From an uncultured Solirubrobacterales bacterium (GTDB lineage Bacteria > Actinomycetota > Thermoleophilia > Solirubrobacterales > 70-9), in the NCBI GenBank assembly GCA_903939845.1, contig CAJAIJ010000053.1, positions 37,889 to 101,888 on the forward strand: 64,000 bases of DNA, read 5' to 3'. The notes under the pieces are model-generated. The model did not search any database and was not told the origin of the DNA. It worked only from the letters and a program-made list of their open reading frames with translations. Below, piece by piece: positions 41,275 through 51,606 of the stretch. Made by a program: the position numbers and the translations under genes. Each line of letters opens with the position of its first letter. Positions within the stretch are counted from its first letter, which is position 1.

Positions 41275-41997
41275 CTATTCGCGAGATCCGACACCATCAG
41301 AGGGCGGCATCAACAGGGCGCCGGCGAGGAAGAGGAGGCCTCCGACGAAGGTGCCGAGATTCATCAGGGCGACCGCCAGGGCGCCGGAGTCGAAGGCGAC
41401 GAAATATCCGGCGAGCGCCGAGACGCCGAAGGCGACCGACCCGCCGAGGTTGGCGACGGCAACCTGCCAGTTTCGGACTCTCGGGTCCCAGAGTCTGTCC
41501 CTGATGCGTACTGCCTGAAAGGCAAGGAGGCTCGAGACGAGGAAGGCAACCGAACCGAAGGCGTCCGGTGCCCAGGCCCGCAGGTCCTCCTGCCCGGAGA
41601 GCAGACCTTTTCGCACGGCTGCGAACGTGCTTACGTTGAACAGGATGGTGCCGACGAACTGGATGGCCGCAGACCACCAGTCGGCTCTCGCTGGGCCTTT
41701 CCAGGCGCCGGGCCGCCACCTCCCGGTCAGCCGAAGCTGGACGAAGGCCGCGATGGTGAAGAAGACCGAGCCGAGGGCAAAGGTCAGGTTGTCGACGTTC
41801 GAGCCGACCAGAACGGCCCACCCCGGAACGGCACCGAGCGCGAAAAGGACCGAACCGATGGCGAAGAAGCGCGATTCGAGCCTTGCGTTCTCGAACCGGG
41901 TGAACCGGAGCTTCACCGTCTGGCCTGCCCGGAGCCGGTCAATCCTTCGGGCCCCGCCGGATTCCGACGAGGACGATGCCTCCAAGGAGCCCGGCAA
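41275..41997 (-). CDS. YrhK-like multi-TM membrane protein (real start probably downstream of 41997)
   Basis: FFAIGSVLFALGAVPGWAVLVG...FTIAAFVQLRLTGR...FQFVGTILFNVSTFAA-like repeated TM segments. Confidence 0.65.
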   Translation of the reverse strand: MPGSLEASSSSESGGARRIDRLRAGQTVKLRFTRFENARLESRFFAIGSVLFALGAVPGWAVLVGSNVDNLTFALGSVFFTIAAFVQLRLTGRWRPGAWKGPARADWWSAAIQFVGTILFNVSTFAAVRKGLLSGQEDLRAWAPDAFGSVAFLVSSLLAFQAVRIRDRLWDPRVRNWQVAVANLGGSVAFGVSALAGYFVAFDSGALAVALMNLGTFVGGLLFLAGALLMPPSDGVGSRE

Positions 41998-42144
41998 CGC
42001 CGAGGAGGATCGCGAATATCCCGAGATCAGTCACCGTCGGGAGGATAGGGCGATCGATCGTGGGAGACTCACCTGACCGGTGGTCCAGCCGGTGCCAACG
42101 CTCGAGCCGGCACCGGGAAGTCTCCCGTCTGAAGGTGGAATCGA

Positions 42145-42218
<74 letters not shown>

Positions 42219-42278
42219 GCGGGGCGATTGTAGGGGCACCGCGAGCGAGCGCGGCGCTCAGGCGCACGGGCCTCCGGA

Positions 42279-42641
42279 TCAGATCGCGAAGAGCTGGGAG
42301 AGGGAGCGGCCGACGTCCGGGGGCTCCTCTTCTCCTGCGGCGAAGGCCTTGACGCCCTGGGCGAGCGCTTCGGCCGCCTCGGAGATCTGGGTGGCCCTCT
42401 GCGGTTTGATCTCTCCGGCCTCTGCGGCTTCGGCGAGGTCCGATTCCATCAGCCCGGCAAGTTCGGCGACCCGCCTCATGCCGAGCGTCCCGGCCGTTCC
42501 GTGGAGCGTGTGAGCCTCCTGGCGTAGGGTCTCGAAATCCGTGGTCCCGGTGTCGAGGCCCGCCGAAATAACGTCACAGCGTTGCCGGGACTCCTTTACG
42601 AACTCCTTGATCAGTTCGGGATCGGGTGCTTCGTCGCTCAA
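42279..42641 (-). CDS. HPt (histidine phosphotransfer) domain protein
   Basis: AHTLHGTAGTLGMRRVAELAGLME HPt motif; stand-alone. Confidence 0.8.
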   Translation of the reverse strand: MSDEAPDPELIKEFVKESRQRCDVISAGLDTGTTDFETLRQEAHTLHGTAGTLGMRRVAELAGLMESDLAEAAEAGEIKPQRATQISEAAEALAQGVKAFAAGEEEPPDVGRSLSQLFAI

Positions 42642-42828
42642 CTGTTTCCCCCTTCGGAAAACGAAAACCGGCCGACCTCGGCCGTGTGGCCCTTCGAAAC
42701 CTCTACTCCTCTGGCAGAGACGGGGTCAGACTAGACCACAGCGCCGGTTATGGGAAGGCCGGCTGCAGCCCCGGGGCCTCTCACCTGCCATAGGCTGTTC
42801 CGGCCCGGAGGCGAGGAAAGGAAGAGCT

Positions 42829-43566
42829 TTGACCAAGAGAGCAGCATTGGTAACCGGAGGATCCGGAGGCATAGGGCTCGCGATAGCCCGGAGGTTGGCC
42901 GAGAACGGCTACCACCTCACGATCTCGGGACGGCGGGAGGAAAAGCTTCTGAACACGGCCGAGGCCCTGGCAAATGAGGATTTCAAGGTCGAGGCCGTCG
43001 TGGCCGACCTGAGCAAGCCCGAGGCCATGGTCGAGCTGGTGGCCGAGCACAAGCGTCAGTGGGGACGGATGGACTGTCTGGTCAACAACGCCGGCATAGG
43101 CATCGGTCAGCCGATCGAGTCGATCGAAGACAGGTATTTCGACCTCCAGATCGCGGTCAATCTCCAGGCGATGGTGGTAGCGACCCGCGAGTCTTTCGGC
43201 CTGCTCAAGGAGGCTGGCGCCGAACACGGCAAGGCACTCGTGGTCAACATGGCGTCGGTCGCCGGCAAGATGGGACCACCCTGGCTCTCGGTCTACGGCG
43301 CCACGAAGGCTGCGGTGATCTCCTTCTCCCAGTCCAGCCAGAAGGAGTTCGGAGATGCCGGAGTGGGCGTCACTGCGATCGCGCCCGGCTTCGTCGCAAC
43401 CGAGATGACCGAATTCGTCCAGGGCGAAGTTCCGGCCGAGGAGATGATCCAGCCCGATGACATCGCCGAGGCAGTCGAGTTCCTGCTCGGGATTTCTCCC
43501 AACTGCGTCGTGCCGGAAATGGTCCTGAACCGACCCGGCTCGGGCCCCGACAGCGGCGGAATGTGA
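42829..43566 (+). CDS. SDR-family oxidoreductase
   Basis: TTG start LTKRAALVTGGSGGIGLAIARRL; NNAGIGIG; VYGATKAAV (YxxxK). Confidence 0.9.
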   Translation: MTKRAALVTGGSGGIGLAIARRLAENGYHLTISGRREEKLLNTAEALANEDFKVEAVVADLSKPEAMVELVAEHKRQWGRMDCLVNNAGIGIGQPIESIEDRYFDLQIAVNLQAMVVATRESFGLLKEAGAEHGKALVVNMASVAGKMGPPWLSVYGATKAAVISFSQSSQKEFGDAGVGVTAIAPGFVATEMTEFVQGEVPAEEMIQPDDIAEAVEFLLGISPNCVVPEMVLNRPGSGPDSGGM

Positions 43567-43593
43567 CCGGGTCCGGTCGGTGACCGGCTGTCT

Positions 43594-44796
43594 GTGGACC
43601 GTAGAGAGGGCGAGAATCCCGGCAGGCTGAAGTGTCTGGTTGCCGCCTTCGGCGACCCCGGGCACGTGTTCCCGGCCATCTCTCTCTCCAAGGCCCTTGC
43701 GGGTCGCGGGCACGAGGTCGTCCTCGAGACCTGGCCCCAGTGGGAGGATCTGGTCAAGGGGGAAGGTCTCGGATTTGCCAGTGCCGATCAGTATCAGGTC
43801 TTCCCTCCCCCCTCCTCGGGAATTGCAGGCGGAGGAGAGGCGGCCGTCGCCCTGATGCCGCTCCTCGAGGAATTCCAGCCAGACGTCGTGGTCAACGACA
43901 TCCTCACCGTCGCCCCGTCACTGGCGGCAGAGAAGTTCGGCTGCCGCCGGGTGACCCTGGTCCCTCACCTCTGGCCGGAAGGCAGACGGGACTACCCCTT
44001 CTTTTCGATCGGCGCCCTGCCACCCCGCACTCCGGTCGGCAGGGCCTTCTGGCGCTCCACTTCGAAGATCCTGGATCGCGGCCTGATTCGGGGCCGAGAT
44101 GATCTGAACGCCCAGCGAAGGGTGATCGGGCTTCCACCTACGGACCGGTTCCACGGTGCCACCAGCCCCGACCTCGACCTGATCGCGACCTTTCCTCAGC
44201 TCGAATACGAAGGCGGACTGCCCGAGCGGGCCGTGATCACGGGGCCGATGCCCTGGGAGGCGCCACACCCCGACGTCGATCTGCCCGATGGGGACGACCC
44301 CTTGATCCTGGTCGCGCCGAGCACCTCTCAGGATCCCGACAACAGGTTGGTCCGTGCCGCCCTGGATGGCCTCGCCGGATTGCCGGTGAGGGTCGTAGCG
44401 ACGACGAACCGGGTCGTTCCGAGTCGGCCGATCGAGGTCCCGGCGAACGTAGTTCTCGTCGACTGGCTCCGCTACTCACAGGTGATTCCGCTTGCCTCGG
44501 TCGTGATCTGCCACGGAGGTCACGGCACGGTTGCCCGCTCGCTCGCCGAAGGGGTCCCCCTGCTGGTCTGCCCGATCGCAGGCGACATGAACGAGAACGC
44601 GATAAGGGTCACCTGGTCTGGAACCGGACTCTCGATCCGATGGAGCCTCGTAGGGCCCGGCAGCGTCAGGTGGGCGGTGGCGGAGTTGCTCGGCGACGAG
44701 TCCTTTGCAGGACGTGCCGGTGAGATTTCCAGGTGGTCCGAAGACCACGACGGGCCGACCGCCGGCGCTCGACTGATCGAGGCACTGGCGGGGTGA
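43594..44796 (+). CDS. Glycosyltransferase (MGT/UDP-glycosyltransferase-like, GT1)
   Basis: LVAAFGDPGHVFPAISLSKALAGRGHEVVLET; VVICHGGHGTVARSLAEGVPLLVCPIAGDMNENAIRV. Confidence 0.85.
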   Translation: MDRREGENPGRLKCLVAAFGDPGHVFPAISLSKALAGRGHEVVLETWPQWEDLVKGEGLGFASADQYQVFPPPSSGIAGGGEAAVALMPLLEEFQPDVVVNDILTVAPSLAAEKFGCRRVTLVPHLWPEGRRDYPFFSIGALPPRTPVGRAFWRSTSKILDRGLIRGRDDLNAQRRVIGLPPTDRFHGATSPDLDLIATFPQLEYEGGLPERAVITGPMPWEAPHPDVDLPDGDDPLILVAPSTSQDPDNRLVRAALDGLAGLPVRVVATTNRVVPSRPIEVPANVVLVDWLRYSQVIPLASVVICHGGHGTVARSLAEGVPLLVCPIAGDMNENAIRVTWSGTGLSIRWSLVGPGSVRWAVAELLGDESFAGRAGEISRWSEDHDGPTAGARLIEALAG

Positions 44797-44797
44797 G

Positions 44798-44869
44798 CTC
44801 GGGGGGGCGGACTCGAACCGCCAACCACCGACTTAACAGGACGGCGCTCTACCATTGAGCTACCCCCGA
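44798..44869 (-). tRNA. tRNA-Asn (anticodon GTT)
   Basis: TCGGGGG TA GCTC AATGGTA GAGC G CCGTC CTGTTAA GTCGG TGGTT GGCGG TTCGAGT CCGCC CCCCCGA G; one T.T mismatch in the anticodon stem. Confidence 0.93.
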
Positions 44870-44969
44870 TCGACGCCTCCCGAACATTCGGTCGGTTCCG
44901 CCGAAACTGGGTTCCAGATCGGCATCAGCGTTGAGCGGGAACCCTACCGGACAGGGACAGCTCGGAAGT

Positions 44970-46754
44970 TCACGATGCGGCCCTCTCGTCCTCGGCCTTC
45001 CGGACCTGTTCGATCAGATCGGACCGACGCCGGTTCAGATCGGCCCTGACCTCCGGCGAGGCATCCTTCGCCGCAGAGATCTCTTCCTCGAGGGCAGCCA
45101 GCTCCAGCTCCATGAAGTTCCTCCGTATCGCGCCCTTTCCGACCAGCTCCGGATCGGCTCTGACGACCATGGCGGAGACGAGGCGATAGAGCTCCGGGTC
45201 GTCCTTGTCCAGTCCCTCCATCGGGTCATCGAGATTCCCGCTGAGCCAGGCTGCCGTCCGGACCATCAGAGGTCCGGAGAGGTGGCGCTCCTCGAGTCGA
45301 CCGAGCCACTCTCGTCCCTCCGAGGGATTGGCGATACACATGACCAGGAGAGAGCGCTCGCGCCGCTCCCGCTTGAACAGGACCGGAGCCGCAGGTGGAG
45401 CGGCTTCGGCGACGGATTCGGCCGGTTGCGAGAGGGACGCGCTTCCCCCCGAGTCAGGGCCCTTCTCGAGCCTCGACACCACGACCGAGGGCTCGATCCC
45501 GAGTCCATCTGCGGTCCGCCGAACCAGCTCGTTCCTCAAGGCACCAGGCTCGACACCGAGGATCACGGGAACGGCCCCCGCGAGTCCGTCGTCCCTCGAT
45601 CTGGGGGATGCGGGATCGACCGAATCGAGTATCAGTGAAAGGTGGAATTCCGGCAGGACGACCGCCGCGTCGAGCATCTCCCGGAACCGATCGGGCCCCC
45701 CGGGTGCAGTCGAAATCTCTGCCGGATCCTCCCCGGCAGGCATCGCGACGACGAGGATCGTGACCTTGCGCCCGGCAGCGACTTCCTGGGCCCTGAGCAT
45801 GGCCTTCTGGCCGGCGGCGTCGGCGTCGAGTGCGAGGACGACCGTGTCGACGGTGGCCGAGAGGCGGGCGATCTGGTGCTCGGTCATGGCCGTTCCCATG
45901 ATTCCGACGGTCTCGGTGAGGCCTGCCTGGTGGAGTGCGATGACGTCGGTGTAGCCCTCGACGAGGATGGCTCTACCGGCCTTGGCCATGGCAGGCCTGG
46001 CCAGATCTATCCCGTAGAGGATCTCGCTCTTTCGAAAGAACGACGTCTCGGCGGTGTTCAGATACTTGGGCTTCTGGTCTTCCCGCGTGGCCCTCGCTCC
46101 GAATCCGACCACCCGACCGCGGGCATCCCTGATCGGAAACATGATTCGGGAACGGAATCGGTCGTACATGCCGCCGTTCTTGCCTTTCTGTGCGAGTCCG
46201 ACCGTCGCCATCTCCTGTGGCGAGAATCCTGCCCTCTGGGCGCGGACGATCAATGTGTCCCACGCACTCGGTGCAAATCCGACGCCGAAGCTCTCGAGCG
46301 CCCCGGCTTCCAGACCTCTCGAGGTCAGATATTCACGCGACTTCGCTGCCTCTTCCGAGTCTCTGTACGTTGCCGCATAGAAGGAGGCCGAACGCTCGAG
46401 CAGTTGCTGAAGCCGATCCCGCTCCTTGCGCCGCTTCTCGGCTTCGGGGTCTTCCTTGTCTCGCTTGACCTCGACCCCGTAGCGCTCGGCCAGGAGCTCG
46501 ACCGCCTGGGGAAAATCGATCCCTTCCTTCTCGCATACGAAGTCGAACAGGTCCCCCCCGACCCCGCAGCCGAAGCAGTGGTAGAGCTTCTCTTCCGCGT
46601 GGACCGAGAACGAAGGCGAACGCTCGTCGTGGAACGGGCAGAGGCCCTGGTATCGGGCACCGGCCCTCTTCAGCTCGGTATGAGCCGAGACGATTTCGAC
46701 CATGTCGGCCGCCGTCCGGACCCGGTCGATGGTGTCAGGGGTGAACTTGGACAC
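44970..46754 (-). CDS. dnaG: DNA primase
   Basis: 594 aa; CPFHDERSPSF...CFGCG zinc-binding; TOPRIM ILVEGYTDVIALHQAG. Confidence 0.97.
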   Translation of the reverse strand: MSKFTPDTIDRVRTAADMVEIVSAHTELKRAGARYQGLCPFHDERSPSFSVHAEEKLYHCFGCGVGGDLFDFVCEKEGIDFPQAVELLAERYGVEVKRDKEDPEAEKRRKERDRLQQLLERSASFYAATYRDSEEAAKSREYLTSRGLEAGALESFGVGFAPSAWDTLIVRAQRAGFSPQEMATVGLAQKGKNGGMYDRFRSRIMFPIRDARGRVVGFGARATREDQKPKYLNTAETSFFRKSEILYGIDLARPAMAKAGRAILVEGYTDVIALHQAGLTETVGIMGTAMTEHQIARLSATVDTVVLALDADAAGQKAMLRAQEVAAGRKVTILVVAMPAGEDPAEISTAPGGPDRFREMLDAAVVLPEFHLSLILDSVDPASPRSRDDGLAGAVPVILGVEPGALRNELVRRTADGLGIEPSVVVSRLEKGPDSGGSASLSQPAESVAEAAPPAAPVLFKRERRERSLLVMCIANPSEGREWLGRLEERHLSGPLMVRTAAWLSGNLDDPMEGLDKDDPELYRLVSAMVVRADPELVGKGAIRRNFMELELAALEEEISAAKDASPEVRADLNRRRSDLIEQVRKAEDERAAS

Positions 46755-46795
46755 TTCGGTCCAGCATAGAGCCGGGCGAGGCTTCGAACTCTCCC

Positions 46796-47848
46796 CTAGA
46801 AGCGGCTGACTCTGGGAACGACCAGGCCCTCGTAGGTCGCAATGCAGAAACGGTCCGTCATCCCGGCGATCATGTCGATCGCTTTCTGTTTGTCCGAGGG
46901 CTCCTCGCCCTTGCGATAGGTGACGGTGACCTCCCCGGGATTGGCGACGTAGTGATCGAAGAGCGTCTCTATTGCGAGCCCGATCCTCTCCTTCTCGCGC
47001 CGCGCCGGCTCGCTCACGTAGACCTCGCTGAACATGAAGTCACGCAACCGCTCCATCGCACCTCCGACCTTGGCTCCCTGCTGTATCTCCCCGGCATCAC
47101 GGGAGGATTCGATGATGTCCATGACCAACGTGTCGATCCGGCGGGAGCCCGTCGGCCCGAGGATCGCGATCTCCTTCGCCGGAAGATCGGAACGCTCGAG
47201 CACTCCGGCTCGAATGGCGTCGTCGATGTCGTGGTTTATGTATGCGACCCGATCGACGAGCCTGACGATCTGGCCCTCCAGCGATCTGGGCTTCGGAGTG
47301 TTGGTGCCGCTGTGGCGGCGGATTCCGTCGATCACGGCATCGTTGAGGTTGAGTCCCTCTCCGTCGCGCTCCAACTTCTCGACTATCCGGACCGAGTGCC
47401 GGTAGTGCCTGAAGGCCGGGCCCTTGCGGGCCCGGCTGACCTCGTCCAGAGCCTCCTCGCCGAGGTGTCCGAAGGGGGTGTGGCCGAGGTCGTGGCCGAG
47501 GCCGATCGCCTCGGTCAGATCCTCGTTCAGATCCAGCGCCCTGGCGACGGTTCGTGCGATGCCGGTCACCTCGAGGGTATGGGTGAGCCTGGTCCGGAAA
47601 TGGTCTCCTTCCGGCGCAATGAAGACCTGGGTCTTGTGCATCAACCTCCTGAAGGCCTTGCTGTGCACGATCCGGTCCCGATCTCGTTGAAATGGCGTTC
47701 GAACCTCGCTGTCTACCTCGGGCCTCTTCCGTTTAGCCGGATAGGACCGGACTGCCGACGGCGAGAGTTCCCGGGCCTCCCTTGCCTGCCACTCGACGGC
47801 AAACGGAGAGGCGGCACCGGTCCGGCTGGATTTCCGCTTCGTGCTCAT
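46796..47848 (-). CDS. dgt: Deoxyguanosinetriphosphate triphosphohydrolase-like protein
   Basis: FRTRLTHTLEVTGIART, GLGHDLGHTPFGHLGEEAL HD motifs. Confidence 0.94.
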   Translation of the reverse strand: MSTKRKSSRTGAASPFAVEWQAREARELSPSAVRSYPAKRKRPEVDSEVRTPFQRDRDRIVHSKAFRRLMHKTQVFIAPEGDHFRTRLTHTLEVTGIARTVARALDLNEDLTEAIGLGHDLGHTPFGHLGEEALDEVSRARKGPAFRHYRHSVRIVEKLERDGEGLNLNDAVIDGIRRHSGTNTPKPRSLEGQIVRLVDRVAYINHDIDDAIRAGVLERSDLPAKEIAILGPTGSRRIDTLVMDIIESSRDAGEIQQGAKVGGAMERLRDFMFSEVYVSEPARREKERIGLAIETLFDHYVANPGEVTVTYRKGEEPSDKQKAIDMIAGMTDRFCIATYEGLVVPRVSRF

Positions 47849-48582
47849 GCTGCCCGAGTCTCCTCCGGACGGGGAAGTCTGACATGGGCATGGTGTTCGA
47901 GTGTCTCACCGACCGCCCTCCCGGCCTGCCTGACGGCCGCCGCCGGTGCCTCGGGAAGCTGTGCCAGGGGTCTGCCCAGGGCCTCGACCATGAAGCCGTG
48001 TGCTTCGGCCGTGATCGGGAATGAATTGGCCTCACATGACGGACAGACGACCCCGCCCGCAGGTCCCGAGAAAGCCGAAACGTGATCGCTCGCACCGCAC
48101 CTCGAACAGGAGGCGAGCTCGGGTGCAAACCCTGCCGCGAGTGCCAACTTGAGCCTGAAGGCGACCATGCCTGCAGGTCCGGCCAGTGGGCCCTCGGGGT
48201 CCCTGTCGATCAGGGAGAGGTACCGGACCAGGAGGTTGTAGGCCGGCTCGTTCGGTTCGACGCCGTCGAGCAGCTTCAGGACCGCCCCGCATGCGTCGGA
48301 AGCCGCCGTGATCGCACGGCCGGAGCTCCTGAGCTCCGGGTAGCCATCCACCGTCTCGGCAGCCGTGACCGTGGAGAGGTCGCCCCGGCCCCGGTGGAGT
48401 ATTAGCGAGAGACGGAAGAAGGGCTCGAGTCTTCCCCCGAACCTCGACCTCGGCTTCCGGGAGCCCTTGGCTATCGCACCGATCCGGCCGTGCTCCCGGC
48501 TGTAGAGGTGAAGGATTCGGTCGGCCTCGCCGTATCGGATCGACCGCAGAACGATCGCCTCTGTCTTGTAAGTACGACTCAC
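47845..48582 (-). CDS. recO: DNA repair protein RecO
   Basis: MSRTYKTEAIVLRSIRYGEADRILHLYSREHGRIGAIAKGSRKPRSRFGGRLEPF; CSRCG zinc motif. Confidence 0.95.
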   Translation of the reverse strand: MSRTYKTEAIVLRSIRYGEADRILHLYSREHGRIGAIAKGSRKPRSRFGGRLEPFFRLSLILHRGRGDLSTVTAAETVDGYPELRSSGRAITAASDACGAVLKLLDGVEPNEPAYNLLVRYLSLIDRDPEGPLAGPAGMVAFRLKLALAAGFAPELASCSRCGASDHVSAFSGPAGGVVCPSCEANSFPITAEAHGFMVEALGRPLAQLPEAPAAAVRQAGRAVGETLEHHAHVRLPRPEETRAA

Positions 48583-48615
48583 CGTTCTAAGGGTGCCTAA
48601 TGGCCCGGACGGGGA

Positions 48616-49509
48616 TCACGCCTTCTTCCTGCGAGGACGACGCCGCAAACGGCTCTGACAGGAGCCACAGAAATAGGTCGAACGGCCACCCACCACGATT
48701 CTCGTTATTGCTTCGCCACAGCGTGGACAGGGCCGACCCTCGCGGCGATGGACGAGGAACTCATCCTGCATCTGGCCGCTCTCGCCACGGGCATCGCGAT
48801 AGTCGTCGATGGAGGCACCACCCAGGTCGAGACCCCTCTCCAGCGCTGCCACGATGCCGTCCCTGAGTGCACTCTGATGATCCGGCTTCATCGAGCCGGC
48901 CGGAGAGAGTGGGTGAAGACTGGCTCGGTGAAGTGCTTCGTCGGCATAGATGTTTCCGATCCCGGCTACGGCCTTCTGGTCCAGGAGGAAGGATTTGAGC
49001 GGCGCGGTCCTGCCCTCGGAGGCAGTCGCGAGCGCTTCGGCCGTGAACCCCTCAGATAGAGGCTCGGGTCCCAGCCGGGCGGCGAAGTAGGTATCCAGCT
49101 CTTCGGGTCCGGCGATGAATCCGCGACCGAACCGCCGGGGATCGGTAAACCTGAGCTCGCCGCCGTCGTCGAGGTGGAAGCGGGCCTTGAGGTGCCTGGT
49201 CCCGTCGTCCTGGCGGTATATCCGGGCATCGCCCGGGCCGGTGTGTCCCTCCGGGTCGACCAGGACTAGGTTCCCGGTCATCCGGAGGTGGATGACCATG
49301 GCCTCGCCATCAGCGAACTCGATCAGGAGATACTTCCCGCGTCGACCTACGTCGGTGACCTCCCGTCCGGTCGCGGCCTGTTCGAAACCGGAGGCCGACG
49401 ACGGCTTCGAGAAATAGTGGTCGAGAACCTCGACCCGATCGAATCTGCGACCGACCAGGTCCGGTTCGAGCTGGCGGCGAATCGTCTCGACCTCCGGGAG
49501 TTCTGGCAC
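48616..49509 (-). CDS. mutM: Formamidopyrimidine-DNA glycosylase
   Basis: MPELPEVETIRRQLEP; GIGNIYADEALHRA; C-terminal zinc finger CPRCG...CGSCQ. Confidence 0.97.
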   Translation of the reverse strand: MPELPEVETIRRQLEPDLVGRRFDRVEVLDHYFSKPSSASGFEQAATGREVTDVGRRGKYLLIEFADGEAMVIHLRMTGNLVLVDPEGHTGPGDARIYRQDDGTRHLKARFHLDDGGELRFTDPRRFGRGFIAGPEELDTYFAARLGPEPLSEGFTAEALATASEGRTAPLKSFLLDQKAVAGIGNIYADEALHRASLHPLSPAGSMKPDHQSALRDGIVAALERGLDLGGASIDDYRDARGESGQMQDEFLVHRREGRPCPRCGEAITRIVVGGRSTYFCGSCQSRLRRRPRRKKA

Positions 49510-49521
49510 TCCCGGTTTGTA

Positions 49522-50487
49522 TCAGCCCCGATCCATCGATCCGGCGGCCCGGGGATGGGTCCTCGTGTAGACATCCCGGAGTTCGCGGCCGGACAGGTGC
49601 GTGTACATCTGCGTGGTGGCGACGTCTGCATGCCCGAGCATCTCCTGCACCGAGCGGAGATCACATCCCCCGGCCAGCAGGTGCGTGGCGAAGGAGTGCC
49701 TGAGGGTGTGGGGGCTCATCCTGTCGGCCAGTCCCACCGACCCGGCGTGACCCTGAATGATCTTGTAGAGGCCCTGGCGGGTGAGCGGTCTGCCCCGGTA
49801 GTTGAGGAAGAGCGCCTTTTCGTGTCTCTCCCCGACCAGACGGGGTCGTCCGACCACGAGATAGGCCTCTATCGCCCGGATCGCCTCGCGGCCGATCGGA
49901 ACGACCCGTTCGCGATTGCCTTTTCCGCGAGCCTTCAAGACCCCTTCACGAGTATCGACGTCACTCATCTCCAGGCCGATCACCTCGGAAGCCCTGAGCC
50001 CGGCCGCGTACATGACCTCGAGGATCGCCCTGTCCCTCGATACCTGCGGAGAGCTACCTGTCGGAGCAGCGAGGAGACGACCCACCTCGGCCTCGGTCAG
50101 AACCCTCGGCAAGGTCTTGCGCCTCTTCTGAGATGCGATGCCGACGGTGGGGTCGTCGTCGACCATGCCCTCCAGACGCATGTAGCGAAACAGTGACCTG
50201 ATCGCCGCGGTCTTTCGGTGAACGGTCGACGGCGCCGGGGTTGGACCGTCCTCGGGGTTCGCGAGCAGGGCGACGTATTCGGCGAGATCCCGAGGGGCTG
50301 CCGACGCGACCTCGACATCCCTACCGTCGAGGAATTCCCCAAAACGATCGAGATCTGATCGATAGGCCGAGATGGTGTTCGGCGAGAGACCGCGTTCGAG
50401 TTCGAGGTAGGCGAGGAAATCCAAAAGTAGAGCGTCGTATCGGGCTCGTCCGGGTGAAACGGTCCTGGACTCGACGGAAGCGGTCAT
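49522..50487 (-). CDS. xerD: Tyrosine recombinase XerD
   Basis: LYAAGLRASEVIGL-type (MYAAGLRASEV), SPHTLRHSFATHLLAGG, LGHADVATTQMYTHLS; neighbours match actinobacterial xerD loci. Confidence 0.93.
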   Translation of the reverse strand: MTASVESRTVSPGRARYDALLLDFLAYLELERGLSPNTISAYRSDLDRFGEFLDGRDVEVASAAPRDLAEYVALLANPEDGPTPAPSTVHRKTAAIRSLFRYMRLEGMVDDDPTVGIASQKRRKTLPRVLTEAEVGRLLAAPTGSSPQVSRDRAILEVMYAAGLRASEVIGLEMSDVDTREGVLKARGKGNRERVVPIGREAIRAIEAYLVVGRPRLVGERHEKALFLNYRGRPLTRQGLYKIIQGHAGSVGLADRMSPHTLRHSFATHLLAGGCDLRSVQEMLGHADVATTQMYTHLSGRELRDVYTRTHPRAAGSMDRG

Positions 50488-50568
50488 TGGGAGCCGTTTC
50501 TCCGGCGGGAACACTTCCCCTTGCCCCGCAACGGCGCGCCCGACGAGGGGACACCGGATCGGGAGATC

Positions 50569-51606
50569 TCAGGACGAAACCAGTTCGGCCAGTCGGGTGC
50601 CGGCCGCCAGCGCGCCCGAGAAGAACTCGGGGTCGGTCGCGAGGTCTCGACCCATGGTCCGGGTCGGAAGGCCAGAGGCCTCGTAACCGACGAGATCGAC
50701 TTCCTCGATCACGACCCTGTGCCTGCCCCTGGCGGCAAGTGCAACCTCTTCCGACAGCGACTCGAACCCAGAGGGCAGGGGCAAGTCGACGCCGGCCAGC
50801 AGATGCGAGAGCACGGTCCGGGAGTGATGACTGAGCCCACGGTGTCTAGGCCGGGGATCCGCTCCCGAGAGCCTCGGAGCAATCACCGTCGGAAGACCGA
50901 GGGCCAGGGCGGCATGGGCGGTATCCAGCGCGACCATCCCGCCATGGCCGAAGGTCGTGCCCGACCCCAGGATTCCGGGACCTGGTCCGGCGATGACCGC
51001 GTCCCACCCGAGTGAGCCGGCTGCGTCCAGGGCCCCGATAGTGGTGATCGCCTCACCCTCGCCTCCCCAGGTGGGGCCGGCGGTCACATGCCCGGCGAGC
51101 AGGCCCCGCTCCCGAAGCTCACGGACGTCCCGGGAGAGCTGGCCCGGAAGGGCGCCGCCCGCGGTCTGGACGAAGCCGACTTCGGCCCTGCCACGGCCCT
51201 CGGCCTCCATTTTCGCGGCAAAGGCCCATGCCGCCGGAGCCAGGTGGCCGTGAAGGCCGACTACGAGGACCGGAATCGGACTCGGGGGCTTCGGGTCGGC
51301 CGATGAATCGGTGACCTCGCGCTCGACGGTTGCGACCGGATGCTGCAACGCCGAGTAGTTGAGCTTCATCACGTGCTCGGTCTCAGAGCCCTGTCCCTCC
51401 AGTCCGCGGGTCAGATTTACGACGACGATGTCGAAACCACCGGAACCGAGTCCGAGGTCCAGAGCCTCGGTGTTGATCACGACCTCATCGCCAATCTCGC
51501 ACGGGCCGACCAGCACGGGGTCGGCCCAGGCCACCCGGCGTTCACCCCCCAGCTCGACCTCGAGCGGCGTCGTAGCCGTCACGATTCCGCGTCGCAGCTT
51601 CAGCAA
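50569..51606 (-). CDS. DUF3866-family protein
   Basis: TTG start LLKLRRGIVTATTPLEVELGGERRVAWADPVLVGPCEIGDEVVINTEALDLGLGSGGFDIVVVNL; GLSHHSRTVLSHLLAGVDLPLP. Confidence 0.85.
   Translation of the reverse strand: MLKLRRGIVTATTPLEVELGGERRVAWADPVLVGPCEIGDEVVINTEALDLGLGSGGFDIVVVNLTRGLEGQGSETEHVMKLNYSALQHPVATVEREVTDSSADPKPPSPIPVLVVGLHGHLAPAAWAFAAKMEAEGRGRAEVGFVQTAGGALPGQLSRDVRELRERGLLAGHVTAGPTWGGEGEAITTIGALDAAGSLGWDAVIAGPGPGILGSGTTFGHGGMVALDTAHAALALGLPTVIAPRLSGADPRPRHRGLSHHSRTVLSHLLAGVDLPLPSGFESLSEEVALAARGRHRVVIEEVDLVGYEASGLPTRTMGRDLATDPEFFSGALAAGTRLAELVSS

Noticed and set aside
44798-44869. T.T mismatch in the tRNA-Asn anticodon stem as evidence for a pseudo-tRNA
   Set aside because: All other stems, loops and the GTT anticodon are intact; a single mismatch is tolerable.
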